From an uncultured Lachnospiraceae bacterium (GTDB lineage Bacteria; Bacillota; Clostridia; Lachnospirales; Lachnospiraceae), in contig CAJKGK010000010.1 in NCBI GenBank assembly GCA_905199445.1, positions 31,288 through 95,287 of the forward strand: DNA of 64,000 nucleotides. Direction: 5' to 3'. The first letter of the stretch is position 1; each line of letters opens with the position of its first letter. Shown piece by piece: positions 27,623 through 36,816 of this stretch. Both the position numbers and the translations under genes were made by a program. The notes below the pieces were generated by a model. That model did not search any database. It was not told the origin of the DNA and saw nothing but the letters and a program-made list of their open reading frames with translations.

Positions 27623-29920
27623 TTATCCCCGTGTCCGTTCAATATCATAAACACATTCCAGTGAACGCAGCTTGTCAATAATCTTTGACAAAGCTTCCTT
27701 ACCGGAAATATCAAAACATACATTAATCGTTGCCGTGTTATTTTTACCGGAACGGCTGGACATACCGGTAACATTAATTTCCCGTTCCGTAAATACCTGA
27801 GCCACCTCTACAAGAACACCAACACCGTCATGTACATAAATATTAATCTCGGCCTTATAAAGTTCCTTGGAAGCCGTCTCTCGCTGCCATTCGGCGTCAA
27901 TCAGCCGGGCACGGTCAGATTCGGAAATATTCATAATATTCACACAATCCGTGCGGTGAATGGAAATACCTCTGCCCCTTGTAATAAAACCAACAATCTC
28001 ATCCCCCGGAAGTGGATTGCAGCATTTTGAAAAACGCACGGCGACATCGTCGATCCCTTTAACAATAATACCACTTTTAGACTTATGATGATGGTGGACT
28101 GTATTTTTCCCGGCCTCTGAAATCTGGTTAAGAATCTGTGTATCTGTCACCATCTTATGATTTGCCTTCTTATACTCTTCCACCAGTTTATTAATCACCT
28201 GGCCCTCTTTCAGACCGCCATGGCCGATCGCCGCATACACGGCATCCCAAGTTTTAAAACCATATTTTGAAAGTACCTTATCCATATATTCCGGCTTCAT
28301 AATATCACTGAGTACAACGGATTTGGATTTACAGTACTTATCTACCAGTTCTTTGCCCCGAATAATATTTTCTTCTTTAAATTCGGTTTTAAACCACTGA
28401 TTGATTTTATTCTTTGCCTGAGTACTCTTAACAATAGACAGCCAGTCACGGCTGGGGCCTTTGGAATTTTGAGATGTCATAATCTCAATACGGTCGCCGT
28501 TTTGAATTTTGTAATCAATATTTACAAGCCGACCATTCACTCTGGCGCCGACCATTTTATTGCCAACGGCACTGTGAATACTATAGGCAAAATCAATAGG
28601 CGTAGAGCCGTTTGGCAGACTTTTTACATCTCCGGCAGGCGTAAAACAGTAGACACTCTCCGAAAACAGATCCAGATCATTTTTCAAAAGACTCATAAAT
28701 TCTCTGTTATCGGACATATCCTGCTGCCACTCAAGGATCTGGCGCAGCCATGTCAGCTTTGCCTCCTCACGGTTTTCATTATTTATACCGTTTGGATCTT
28801 CTTTGTACTTCCAATGTGCTGCAATACCGTACTCTGCGGTTCTGTGCATCTCAAAAGTTCTGATCTGGATCTCAAAAGGCTTGCCTTCAGGCCCGATCAG
28901 TGTTGTATGCAGGGACTGATACATATTCTGCTTAGGCATGGCAATATAGTCTTTAAATCTTCCGGGAATCGGCTTATATTTTTCATGAATCAGCCCCAGG
29001 GCTCCATAGCAGTCCTTCAAATCATTGACAATAATTCTGACCGCAAACAGATCATAAATCTGATCAATAGTCTTATTCTGGTTCACCATTTTTTTATAAA
29101 TACTGAAAAAATGTTTGACTCTGCCGCTGACCTCAGCCTTAATCCCACCCTTTTCCATGCACTCGGAGACTTCATCGACAATAGCAGCTACAAACGCCTG
29201 CCGTTCGCTTTTCTTTGAAGCAATCTTTTCTGCCAGATCGTAATAAACCTCCGGTTCCAGATACCGAAGCGCCAGATCATCCAGTTCAATCTTTATTTTG
29301 GAAATACCAAGCCTCTGGGCAATCGGTGCGTAAATATCCATAGTTTCTCTGGCCTTTTCCTTCTGCTTTTGGGGTGACCAGTACTTGGCAGTCCTCATAT
29401 TATGCAGCCGGTCAGCCAGTTTCACAAGAATGACCCGAATATCTTTGGCCATGGCCAAAAACATCTTTCTCAGATTTTCAGCCTGAATCTCCACCTTGTC
29501 TTTGGCATAGGAAATCTGTCCCAATTTTGTGACACCATCGACAATCAACGCAACCTCTCTGCCAAATTCATGTTCGATTTCCTCATCAGTCATCACCGTG
29601 TCTTCCACAACATCATGAAGAAGCCCGCCGACGATTGTCTCCTTATCAAGCTCCAAATCTGCCAGAATAATCGCCACACAAAGGGGATGTATAATATAGG
29701 GTTCCCCCGACTTACGCATCTGACCTTCATGGGCATCCCTGGCAATATGATATGCCTTTTCAATCTGACTGATATCTGTCGACGGATGATATTTTTTGAT
29801 TTTTCCGATTAACTGCCGATAAAGGTCTTCCGGTGCCGTAAAATCCTTTGTCGCCACAATCTCGGATTCCGTCTGCGCAATCATCTGCGCATCATAAATC
29901 TTATTCTTTTCCTCTGTCAT
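27623..29920 (-). CDS. relA: Bifunctional (p)ppGpp synthetase/hydrolase (Rel)
   Basis: 765 residues, full length. Stringent response enzyme. Order: HD hydrolase (AHEGQMRKSGEPYIIHP, GLLHDVVEDT), synthetase (YDLFAVRIIV, DYIAMPKQNMYQSLHTT, FEIQIRTFEMHRTAEYGIAA), TGS (VYCFTPAGDVKSLPNGSTPI), zinc-finger/CC region (RFSKCCNPLPGDEIVGFITR, IHRTDCVN) and C-terminal ACT (VHDGVGVLVEVAQVFTEREI). Both active sites look complete. First gene of an operon with the MBL hydrolase, hemZ and tcdA; gaps are 12-13 bp. Confidence 0.97.
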   Translation of the reverse strand: MTEEKNKIYDAQMIAQTESEIVATKDFTAPEDLYRQLIGKIKKYHPSTDISQIEKAYHIARDAHEGQMRKSGEPYIIHPLCVAIILADLELDKETIVGGLLHDVVEDTVMTDEEIEHEFGREVALIVDGVTKLGQISYAKDKVEIQAENLRKMFLAMAKDIRVILVKLADRLHNMRTAKYWSPQKQKEKARETMDIYAPIAQRLGISKIKIELDDLALRYLEPEVYYDLAEKIASKKSERQAFVAAIVDEVSECMEKGGIKAEVSGRVKHFFSIYKKMVNQNKTIDQIYDLFAVRIIVNDLKDCYGALGLIHEKYKPIPGRFKDYIAMPKQNMYQSLHTTLIGPEGKPFEIQIRTFEMHRTAEYGIAAHWKYKEDPNGINNENREEAKLTWLRQILEWQQDMSDNREFMSLLKNDLDLFSESVYCFTPAGDVKSLPNGSTPIDFAYSIHSAVGNKMVGARVNGRLVNIDYKIQNGDRIEIMTSQNSKGPSRDWLSIVKSTQAKNKINQWFKTEFKEENIIRGKELVDKYCKSKSVVLSDIMKPEYMDKVLSKYGFKTWDAVYAAIGHGGLKEGQVINKLVEEYKKANHKMVTDTQILNQISEAGKNTVHHHHKSKSGIIVKGIDDVAVRFSKCCNPLPGDEIVGFITRGRGISIHRTDCVNIMNISESDRARLIDAEWQRETASKELYKAEINIYVHDGVGVLVEVAQVFTEREINVTGMSSRSGKNNTATINVCFDISGKEALSKIIDKLRSLECVYDIERTRG

Positions 29921-30017
29921 CAGATCACCAATTCTTTCTATAAGTTGTTAATGAACGTTTTCCAGGATCTGTTTTATCATACACAGGCTGCCCAAAAAAA
30001 TTTTTTTCAAGAACCCA

Positions 30018-30542
30018 TTACTTACCCTGATAAATGACAGCAGAATCGACTGGATATGCCTTAAGACGTTCACGCCCGCAAAGACCTGCCAGTTCAATCA
30101 GAAAAACAACCTTTACAACCTTGCCGCCCAATCGTTCCACAAGGCGAATGTTCGCCTCCATTGTACCGCCTGTCGCCAGAAGATCATCCACAATCACAAC
30201 TCTCTGACCGGGCTTAATGGCATCCTTATGAATCTCCACTTCCGCTGTTCCATATTCCAGTTCATAACTTTGAGAAACGGTTTCTCTGGGCAGCTTACCT
30301 TTTTTGCGGATCGTCACAAACCCCTTATGCATGTTATAGGCAATCGGCATGCCAAAAATAAAACCTCTGGCTTCCGGTCCCACAACCACATCAAAATCTT
30401 CATCCTTCAGGAAATCTGTCATCGTATCAACGGCAAGTTTCAATCCGTCCGGATCCTGAATCACCGTGGTAATATCTCTGAAAATAATTCCTTTTTCCGG
30501 AAAATCCGGTATGCTAAGCACATAGTCTTCCAACTTCTTCAT
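30018..30542 (-). CDS. apt: Adenine phosphoribosyltransferase
   Basis: 174 residues, typical length. Salvages adenine to AMP using PRPP. GIIFRDITTVIQDPDGL at the N-terminus, VGPEARGFIFG, and the PRPP-binding loop VVIVDDLLATGGT are all present. AAAGGG lies 11 bases before ATG. The apt-relA order is conserved in many Firmicutes and links purine pools to (p)ppGpp metabolism. Confidence 0.96.
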   Translation of the reverse strand: MKKLEDYVLSIPDFPEKGIIFRDITTVIQDPDGLKLAVDTMTDFLKDEDFDVVVGPEARGFIFGMPIAYNMHKGFVTIRKKGKLPRETVSQSYELEYGTAEVEIHKDAIKPGQRVVIVDDLLATGGTMEANIRLVERLGGKVVKVVFLIELAGLCGRERLKAYPVDSAVIYQGK

Positions 30543-30644
30543 ATGTTCAACGCCCTTTCCTCATCACTTTCTCATTATAACCGCCTTACACCGGTTTTGA
30601 GAGTCTTTGTTCTATTATAATACAAAGTTTCCGTAAAGGAAAGC

Positions 30645-30679
30645 AAAAAAACAGGGGGCTCGCAGCAGACATCCCCCTG
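30645..30679 (-). terminator. Intrinsic terminator upstream of apt
   Basis: CAGGGGG (30652-30658) / CCCCCTG (30673-30679), 14-nt loop, followed on the minus strand by TTTTTTT. Confidence 0.85.
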
Positions 30680-30694
30680 TTATACACTCGTTCT

Positions 30695-30757
30695 TTATTT
30701 ATCCTCACCGGAATAACGTCTTCTCACCTGCGCCGGTGTCTGACCGTAGGTCTTAAA
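30695..30757 (-). pseudogene. 3' remnant of an AraC-family regulator gene
   Basis: Reads FKTYGQTPAQVRRRYSGEDK and a stop, directly after an in-frame stop. This matches the usual end of AraC/XylS regulators (F-K-x-YG-x-TP-x-x-YR). No start, ribosome site or upstream helix-turn-helix remains, and a terminator follows 16 bases later, as expected for the tail of a lost gene. Twenty residues only, so chance similarity cannot be excluded. Confidence 0.4.
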
Positions 30758-30848
30758 TTATAATAATTGATATTATATTTTTTACAATAACATGCTAAAG
30801 TAGCCTATCCCTTTTTGTCTTTAAGCTCGAATATTTGTCCATAATCTG

Positions 30849-32630
30849 TTATTTCCGCAAAATCCGACAGTAACCAGTTACCACAATCTGAATGCTTTCC
30901 ACACCCATATATTCATTTAAATCCGGATAATAGGTCAGCGCAATGGTAACATTATTTTTTTCTCCGTTAAACATTTTTTCCTTTTCACAAACGCCGAATT
31001 CAGACTCTATAAATGTCTCAAAGGCCGGAATATCCCCAAAATAAATGGCATCCATGACCTTTTTATCATCATTCATGACCTGAAGTTTAAGCACGTTTTT
31101 ATTTTTTCCAAGCACTCTGGCTCTAAGAACAGAAAAGTATTTTTCTGCAAATACAGGCTTAACATTCCCCTTGCCAAAGGGTTCCAAAAGTTCCAGCTCT
31201 TTCACAAATTCCTTTGTGATATATCCAACGGGCATGGGAACATCGATACGAACGACTGGAATAAGATCCTGGGCAGTCAGTGTTGTCTGGGTGTTTAAAG
31301 CCAGCCTCAAAGGCTCCAGATTTTCGGCCTTCAATGTCAGCCCGGCCGCCATGGGATGTCCGCCGAATCGTTCCAGCAAAGGCTTCTGAACAGTCAGTTC
31401 TTCAAACATATTATAAGCTTCAATGGACCGCCCGGATCCTTTAATGCGCCCATCGCCTACATCTGTAAAAACCAGAGTCGGTCTGTGGTATTTCTCCTTA
31501 ATCCGTCCTGCAATGATTCCAACCAGACTTTCATGACAGTTCTCAAGCTTTACAAGAATCACCTTGTCTTCTTTAATCCCTGAGTTCTCAATCTTTTCCA
31601 CCGCCTGTTCAAATCCTTTAACCGTCAGATTTTTCCGGCTTTCATTAAGCTCCTTCAAGGCTGACGCCTTTTTTGCCGCCTCCGCCGGATCTGTCTCCAT
31701 TAAAAGGTCCAACGCAATCTTCACTGTGTCCAAACGGCCTGCGGCATTAAAGCAGGGACCAAGCACAAAGCCGATATGATAGGCGGATATTTTTGACGGA
31801 TTCAGCTGGCAAATCTGAATCAAAGCCTTTAATCCCTCATTTTTTGTATGGGCCAGCATTTTAAGCCCTTTTTTTACCATAATCCTGTTTTCATCCTGTA
31901 AATCCATCACATCGGCCACCGTGGCAATCGCCGTATATTCCATCAGTCCGAATTTTTCATCTTCCGGTATATCATAAGCATCATAAAGCAGACATAAAAG
32001 TTTAAAGGCCACACCGGCACCGCACAGTTTTTTAAAAGGATAGGCACAGTCTGCCTGTTTAGGATTGACAATGGCATTCGCCGGTACGTACAGCGGATGC
32101 CTTCCATTTTCATCCTCCTCAAAAGGAATGTCATGGTGATCGGTAACAATAACTTTCAGCCCCTTTGCCCGGGCATACTCAACAGCCTCAAAGGCCGCTA
32201 TCCCGTTATCACAGGTTACAATCACTCCACATCCGTCATCCAGTGCTTCATCCACAATCCGCATATTCAGGCCATAGCCTTCCGCCACCCGATCCGGTGT
32301 ATAAATTTTACACCGTCCGCCGATTCTGGTGAAACCTTTATGTAATATAAAGCCTGACATAATTCCATCCACATCAAAATCTGAGGCTACTGCGATGGAT
32401 TCCCCGGTTTCCACAGCCTCCATAATCAGATCTCTGGCTTTTAATATGTCTTTCATTGTGGATGGATCATATAAATCCCGTTCATCCCCCCACAAATATT
32501 TTCTCATCATTTCTTCGCTGTTCACATCTCTATTAACCATCAGTCTGGCCAGTACAGGCGTAATGCCAAACGTTCGGCTGATCGCCCCAAAATCTGCTCT
32601 TTTGGCGGTAACTACCCATTTTTCTTTCAT
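30849..32630 (-). CDS. recJ: Single-stranded-DNA-specific exonuclease RecJ
   Basis: 593 residues from the ATG opening MKEKWVV, six bases after AGGAAG; longer in-frame starts place the ribosome site inside the gene. 5'-3' ssDNA exonuclease in recombination and mismatch repair. DHH domain motifs: IAVASDFDVDGIMSG, VIVTCDNGIAA, VIVTDHHD; DHHA1 part with LVGIIAGRIKEKYHRPTLVF and IKGSGRSIEAYNMFE, FGGHPMAAGLTL; C-terminal OB fold. Slightly longer than the E. coli protein. Located in the conserved secDF-recJ-apt-relA order. Confidence 0.95.
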   Translation of the reverse strand: MKEKWVVTAKRADFGAISRTFGITPVLARLMVNRDVNSEEMMRKYLWGDERDLYDPSTMKDILKARDLIMEAVETGESIAVASDFDVDGIMSGFILHKGFTRIGGRCKIYTPDRVAEGYGLNMRIVDEALDDGCGVIVTCDNGIAAFEAVEYARAKGLKVIVTDHHDIPFEEDENGRHPLYVPANAIVNPKQADCAYPFKKLCGAGVAFKLLCLLYDAYDIPEDEKFGLMEYTAIATVADVMDLQDENRIMVKKGLKMLAHTKNEGLKALIQICQLNPSKISAYHIGFVLGPCFNAAGRLDTVKIALDLLMETDPAEAAKKASALKELNESRKNLTVKGFEQAVEKIENSGIKEDKVILVKLENCHESLVGIIAGRIKEKYHRPTLVFTDVGDGRIKGSGRSIEAYNMFEELTVQKPLLERFGGHPMAAGLTLKAENLEPLRLALNTQTTLTAQDLIPVVRIDVPMPVGYITKEFVKELELLEPFGKGNVKPVFAEKYFSVLRARVLGKNKNVLKLQVMNDDKKVMDAIYFGDIPAFETFIESEFGVCEKEKMFNGEKNNVTIALTYYPDLNEYMGVESIQIVVTGYCRILRK

Positions 32631-32705
32631 TTGCATCTTCCTTTCATTCATCAATCTTATCTCACATAGCGCTTATCCCGTCCACTCCAGGATGCAGGAT
32701 TAACA

Positions 32706-32736
32706 AAAGGCCTCTGCCCATGAGACAGAGACCTTT
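32706..32736 (-). terminator. Terminator downstream of secDF
   Basis: AAAGG-C-CTCTG (32706-32716) pairs with CAGAG-A-CCTTT (32726-32736) with one mismatch; minus-strand side ends CCTTTTG. Separates secDF from recJ. Confidence 0.6.
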
Positions 32737-32775
32737 ACGTTGCATTTCCGCAGCCTGCCGCGGATCCTGTTGGAA

Positions 32776-35103
32776 TCATTTGCTGTTCTTTGTAAATTTC
32801 TTTTTCAACACATACCACAATGTACCTGTAATACAGATGGAAGAATATGCACCGCATATAATACCGGCCATTAAAGGCAGGGCAAACTCCCGAATAGAAG
32901 AAACGCCCATCAGATACAGAACAAAGATCATGATAAATGTTGTCAAAGATGTATTAATACTTCTGGAAATTGTCTGTGTAATACTTATATTCACAATATT
33001 TTCCAGATCTGTGCTCTGCATTGTAAGACGATTTTCACGGATACGGTCAAAAATAACGATGGTCGCATTAATGGAATATCCCACAATGGTCAGCATACAT
33101 GCAATAAATGTATTACCTACAGGAATACGCACAATCGCATAAACAGCCAGAACAACGAATACATCATGGAGCAGAGCGATGACCGCACTGGCTCCGAATT
33201 TCACATCCTTAAAGCGGATCCAAATGTAAATCAGCATACAGATACCGGCAATAATCACAGACATCACCGCATTACTGCGCATTTCGCTGCTGATAGAACC
33301 GCTGATGTTTTCCTCGGTAATAGCTTTTTCATCTACACCATAGCTGCTAATGAGCACATCTTTCACAGCTTCTCTGTGCTGAGCATCCAAAACCTGAGTT
33401 TTAATGACAACATCATTGCTTTCCTTAACGTTCTGAAGCTGAATATCACTGGAACCGGCTGCTTTTTCAATATCTGCACGCAGTGTTTTTCCCTGATCTC
33501 CGGTTACGTCGATATATTCTCCCAGAGTTGCGGTCATAGATGTACCGCCGGTAAAATCCAGGCTGTAGTTTAAGCTCTTACCTTCACCGGCTCCGTTGAC
33601 AGCCATTGTCACTAAACCGGCTCCGATCACAACAAGGGAAATAATATAATAAATCACCTTATGTCCTGTAAAGTTAAACGGTTTTCTCTCTTTCTGACGG
33701 CCATAGAACTTCTCATCAACAATGCCCATGGAGAAAAATCCGGCCATAACCACTCTTGTAATGAATAAAGCGGTAATCATGGAAAGAACAATACCTAAAG
33801 CCAGTGTGGTAGCAAAGCCTCTGATCGGGCCTGTACCCATCAGATACAGCACAGCCGCTGCAATCAGTGTTGTCACATTGCCGTCAACAATCGCAGACAG
33901 AGCCTTACTGTAGCCCTGTTTAATCGCTGCCTGCACTGTCTTTCCTGAAGCGATTTCTTCTTTAATTCTTGTAAATATAATCACGTTGGCATCCACGGCC
34001 ATACCGATGGACAGTATAATACCCGCAATACCCGGAAGTGTCAGCGTGACATCCAGCGCATTCAGGAAGCAAAGCATCATCACAAGATAAAGTGACAGGG
34101 CAATGCCTGAAGCCAATCCTGGAATACGATAAAATACGATCATGAAAATAACTACAAGGGCAAAACCAATGGCTCCGGCTATCAAACTTGTGCTCACAGC
34201 CTCCTCACCAAGCTTGGCACCGACAACGCTGGATGATACTTCTGACAGGGTCAGCTTTAACATACCCAGACGAATAGATGTTGCAAGGCTATTGGCAGAT
34301 TCATAGGTAAATTTACCGGAAATGATGCACTCTCCGTTTGTAATCGGTTCATTGACACTGGGATAGCTGATAATCTGTCCGTCATAAACAATATAAATCG
34401 GTTTTCCGACATTGCGTTTGGTTGCCTCCGCAAACTTTTTGCCACCTTCACTGGTCAGTGTCAACTTAACGGCATATTCTGTGCCGCCATAGTCATTGGG
34501 GATCGTCTGCACCTGAGCATCCACAACATCCTCGCCGTTCATGACCATGTTCAATCCAGGATACTTTCCAGAATTATTCGCTTGCTCTTCCCCGGATTCT
34601 GTGGGCGCTGCTTCGGTTTCCCCGGTTTCTGCGACCGTCTCGTCAGTGCTTTCTCCGGCCTCGTCAGTGCTTTCTCCAGTTTCAGCTTCCGTCTCAGCCT
34701 CCGCATCTTCAGATGTGCTTCCTGCAGATGCAGACATTTCATAAAATTCAATACTTCCCGGATTTCCCAGCTGTTTAAGGATTTCCTCGGAATCATAAAC
34801 GCCTGGAATTTCTACAGTAATCCGATTCGAGCCTTCCTGATAAACCTCAGCCTCTGTGCTGTATACACCAACACGCTGCTGAAGCTTATAGACAGTATCA
34901 TTCATGTCCTCTGCGGACGGGTTTTCCTCATTAGCCTCATAGGTAATACTTACGCCCCCTGCAAGATCAAGTCCCAGCTTGATGTTTGCGGCTTTTCCCT
35001 GGTGTGTACTGCCCACGCCGGCAATCGCAACATACGCACATGCAGCAATTGCAACAATGACAAGAAGAAAACCCACAATATTTCTTTTTTTGTGGTTTTT
35101 CAT
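32776..35103 (-). CDS. secDF: Fused protein translocase subunit SecD/SecF
   Basis: 775 residues. RND-type accessory of SecYEG that uses proton motive force to pull proteins across the membrane. SecD half: one N-terminal helix, GLDLAGGVSITYEA, the P1 domain, then five helices (LGEEAVSTSLIAGAIGFALV, GIAGIILSIGMAVDANVII). SecF half starts near residue 490: LDFTGGTSMTATLGEY and GYSINATIVIFDRIRENR. Fusions of SecD and SecF are normal in Firmicutes. A Glu/Thr/Ser-rich insert of about 50 residues (near 155-205) interrupts P1 and looks disordered. Start is 6 bp after scfB stop, with its ribosome site GAAGGAG inside scfB: translational coupling. Confidence 0.95.
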   Translation of the reverse strand: MKNHKKRNIVGFLLVIVAIAACAYVAIAGVGSTHQGKAANIKLGLDLAGGVSITYEANEENPSAEDMNDTVYKLQQRVGVYSTEAEVYQEGSNRITVEIPGVYDSEEILKQLGNPGSIEFYEMSASAGSTSEDAEAETEAETGESTDEAGESTDETVAETGETEAAPTESGEEQANNSGKYPGLNMVMNGEDVVDAQVQTIPNDYGGTEYAVKLTLTSEGGKKFAEATKRNVGKPIYIVYDGQIISYPSVNEPITNGECIISGKFTYESANSLATSIRLGMLKLTLSEVSSSVVGAKLGEEAVSTSLIAGAIGFALVVIFMIVFYRIPGLASGIALSLYLVMMLCFLNALDVTLTLPGIAGIILSIGMAVDANVIIFTRIKEEIASGKTVQAAIKQGYSKALSAIVDGNVTTLIAAAVLYLMGTGPIRGFATTLALGIVLSMITALFITRVVMAGFFSMGIVDEKFYGRQKERKPFNFTGHKVIYYIISLVVIGAGLVTMAVNGAGEGKSLNYSLDFTGGTSMTATLGEYIDVTGDQGKTLRADIEKAAGSSDIQLQNVKESNDVVIKTQVLDAQHREAVKDVLISSYGVDEKAITEENISGSISSEMRSNAVMSVIIAGICMLIYIWIRFKDVKFGASAVIALLHDVFVVLAVYAIVRIPVGNTFIACMLTIVGYSINATIVIFDRIRENRLTMQSTDLENIVNISITQTISRSINTSLTTFIMIFVLYLMGVSSIREFALPLMAGIICGAYSSICITGTLWYVLKKKFTKNSK

Positions 35104-35109
35104 ACGCTT

Positions 35110-36474
35110 TTATTCTCCTTCTTCTTCTGCCAAAGCAGCTTTAATCATAATTGCACATTCCACACGCTTGCGCATCATTTCACAGCCAATATCATAGGCA
35201 TCTGTAATGCTGTGATTAAAATTATAGGCATTGGCCGCACAGCCGCCGCTGCAATAAAAACGCGCGAAACATTTTTTGCATTTGTCCTTTGCATATACAT
35301 TACAAAGCTTAAATTCATCCCGGATATCCGTGCGGACAATACCATCGTCCACATTGCCCATCAGGAATTCTTCCTGACCGACAAACTGATGGCATGGATA
35401 GAAATCCCCCCATGGTGTCACCGCCAGATACTCTGTTCCCGAACCACAGCCGGATAAACGTTTAGCTACACAGGGGCCTCCGGTGAGATCAATCATAAAA
35501 TGGAAGAAATTAAAACCTCTGCCTTCCTTTTCTCTGCGAATCATCTCTTTGGCCAGCTTGTCATACTCTGCACAGATTCCCGGTAAGTCCTCTTCTTTGA
35601 TCGCATAGGGTTCTTCAGGCGATGCGACAACCGGCTCCACAGAAATCTGTTTAAAGCCTATATCTGCCAGGCTTAACACATCGGCCGCAAAATCTGTATT
35701 ATAGTGAGTAAAGGTTCCTCTGACATAGTATTTTTCCTGTCCCCGGCTTTCGGCCAGATCCACAAATTTAGGCATGATCAGATCATAACTGCCTTTACCG
35801 TTGCGGAATGGTCTCATAAAATCATGAACCTCTTTGCGTCCGTCTGTACTCAAAACAACATTGGCCATTTCCTTATTGGCAAATTCTTTAATCTCATCAT
35901 TTAAAAGGACACCGTTTGTTGTCAATGTAAAACGGAACTTTTTATTGTGAATCGCTTCCTGGCTTCTTCCGTATTCCACCAGCTGTTTAACCACATCAAA
36001 GTTCATCAGCGGCTCGCCGCCGAAAAAATCCACCTCAAGATTCACCCGGTTACCGGAATTGGCAATGAGAAAATCCAGGGCTTTTTTGCCCACTTCAAAG
36101 CTCATCAGGGCTCTGCGGCCATGATACTCACCTTCCTCGGCAAAACAGTATTTACATGCCAGGTTACAGTCGTGGGCAATGTGAAGACATAACGCTTTAA
36201 CGACCGTAGGACGCTTTTTAAAATCAATTATATAGTCTTTATAGATGTCTTCCGTAAAAAGAACTTCTTCATCTTTCAGTTCCTGAACCTCTTTAAGGCC
36301 TTCCAGTACATCTTCTTTTTCATACTGCCCGGACAATGTTCTTACAATCTCCTCCGGTGTATGGGATTCGTAAAGACTGATAATATCATACACAAGATCA
36401 TCAACAACATGAACAGAACCACTGTTGACATCCAGGACAATATTATAGCCGTTATTTTTATATTGATGAATCAC
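35110..36474 (-). CDS. scfB: Thioether cross-link-forming SCIFF peptide maturase (radical SAM-SPASM)
   Basis: 454 residues from a GTG eight bases after AGGAG. Installs a Cys-to-Thr thioether in the SCIFF peptide. N-terminal RiPP-recognition (PqqD-like) part, residues ~1-90; radical SAM cluster Cys 103/107/110 in HDCNLACKYCFAEEG; GGEPLMNFDVV; C-terminal SPASM with GCGSGTEYLAVTPWGDFYPC, CNVYAKDKCKKCFARFYCSG. The gene lies directly after scfA, as in almost all clostridia. Homologous to CteB of Clostridium thermocellum. Confidence 0.97.
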   Translation of the reverse strand: MIHQYKNNGYNIVLDVNSGSVHVVDDLVYDIISLYESHTPEEIVRTLSGQYEKEDVLEGLKEVQELKDEEVLFTEDIYKDYIIDFKKRPTVVKALCLHIAHDCNLACKYCFAEEGEYHGRRALMSFEVGKKALDFLIANSGNRVNLEVDFFGGEPLMNFDVVKQLVEYGRSQEAIHNKKFRFTLTTNGVLLNDEIKEFANKEMANVVLSTDGRKEVHDFMRPFRNGKGSYDLIMPKFVDLAESRGQEKYYVRGTFTHYNTDFAADVLSLADIGFKQISVEPVVASPEEPYAIKEEDLPGICAEYDKLAKEMIRREKEGRGFNFFHFMIDLTGGPCVAKRLSGCGSGTEYLAVTPWGDFYPCHQFVGQEEFLMGNVDDGIVRTDIRDEFKLCNVYAKDKCKKCFARFYCSGGCAANAYNFNHSITDAYDIGCEMMRKRVECAIMIKAALAEEEGE

Positions 36475-36546
36475 ACCTGTTACTCCTATCTAATTTTTTA
36501 TCTGAAATCGGTCTGCCCCCAATCAGCGGCAGCTCATGAATGAATA

Positions 36547-36580
36547 CACTAAGAAGCGGCCCTTGGGGGCCGCCGCTTAT
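36547..36580 (-). terminator. GC-rich hairpin between scfA and scfB
   Basis: AAGCGGC / GCCGCTT arms around GGCCC...GGGCC at about 36551-36579, lacking a T run. Probably an mRNA stabiliser or partial attenuator that lets the short peptide be made in excess of its maturase. Confidence 0.5.
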
Positions 36581-36594
36581 CAATAAGATTCTGA

Positions 36595-36738
36595 TTATTT
36601 GTTGTTTTCGCAGCTCTGATTTCCTACTGTACAGGAAGTTTTACATGCTGACTGGCAGGATGTCTGACATTCGCCGCATCCACCTTTAACCATAGTATTT
36701 TTTAATGTTTTAGATGTTAATGTTTTAACACGTTTCAT
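36595..36738 (-). CDS. scfA: SCIFF peptide precursor (six cysteines in forty-five residues)
   Basis: 47 residues, beginning MKRVKTLTSKTLKNTMVKGG and ending CENNK; Cys at 21, 24, 28, 32, 36 and 43. This is the SCIFF precursor, a ribosomally made peptide found in nearly all clostridia. Cys32 and Thr37 fall in the same positions as the thioether partners reported for the C. thermocellum homologue CteA. RBS AAAGGAGG seven bases before ATG; strong extended -10 promoter 30-60 bp upstream. No exporter or protease gene is adjacent. Biological role of the mature product unknown. Confidence 0.96.
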   Translation of the reverse strand: MKRVKTLTSKTLKNTMVKGGCGECQTSCQSACKTSCTVGNQSCENNK

Positions 36739-36770
36739 GGTATTTCCTCCTTTTTAATAGCCTGCTACAT

Positions 36771-36799
36771 ATTATACCATACTCTTTTTGTTTTTTAAA
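36771..36799 (-). promoter_or_regulatory. Extended -10 promoter of scfA
   Basis: Minus strand TTTAAA (36794-36799), 17-bp spacer ending TGG, TATAAT (36771-36776). The TGn motif makes this one of the strongest promoters in the window. Confidence 0.75.
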
Positions 36800-36816
36800 G
36801 CGATTTTTACAGATTT

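Larger units (their letters stand above)
30543..30848. other. Intergenic region between recJ and apt
   Basis: 306 bases. Contains a minus-strand terminator (30645-30679), an apparent AraC-type gene remnant (30695-30757), and A/T-rich sequence at 30750-30810. The recJ transcript would have to cross the terminator to reach apt, so apt probably has its own promoter; none is clear. Confidence 0.7.

Noticed and set aside
28469..29218. Plus-strand 249-codon frame within relA
   Set aside because: Antisense shadow of a well-conserved gene.
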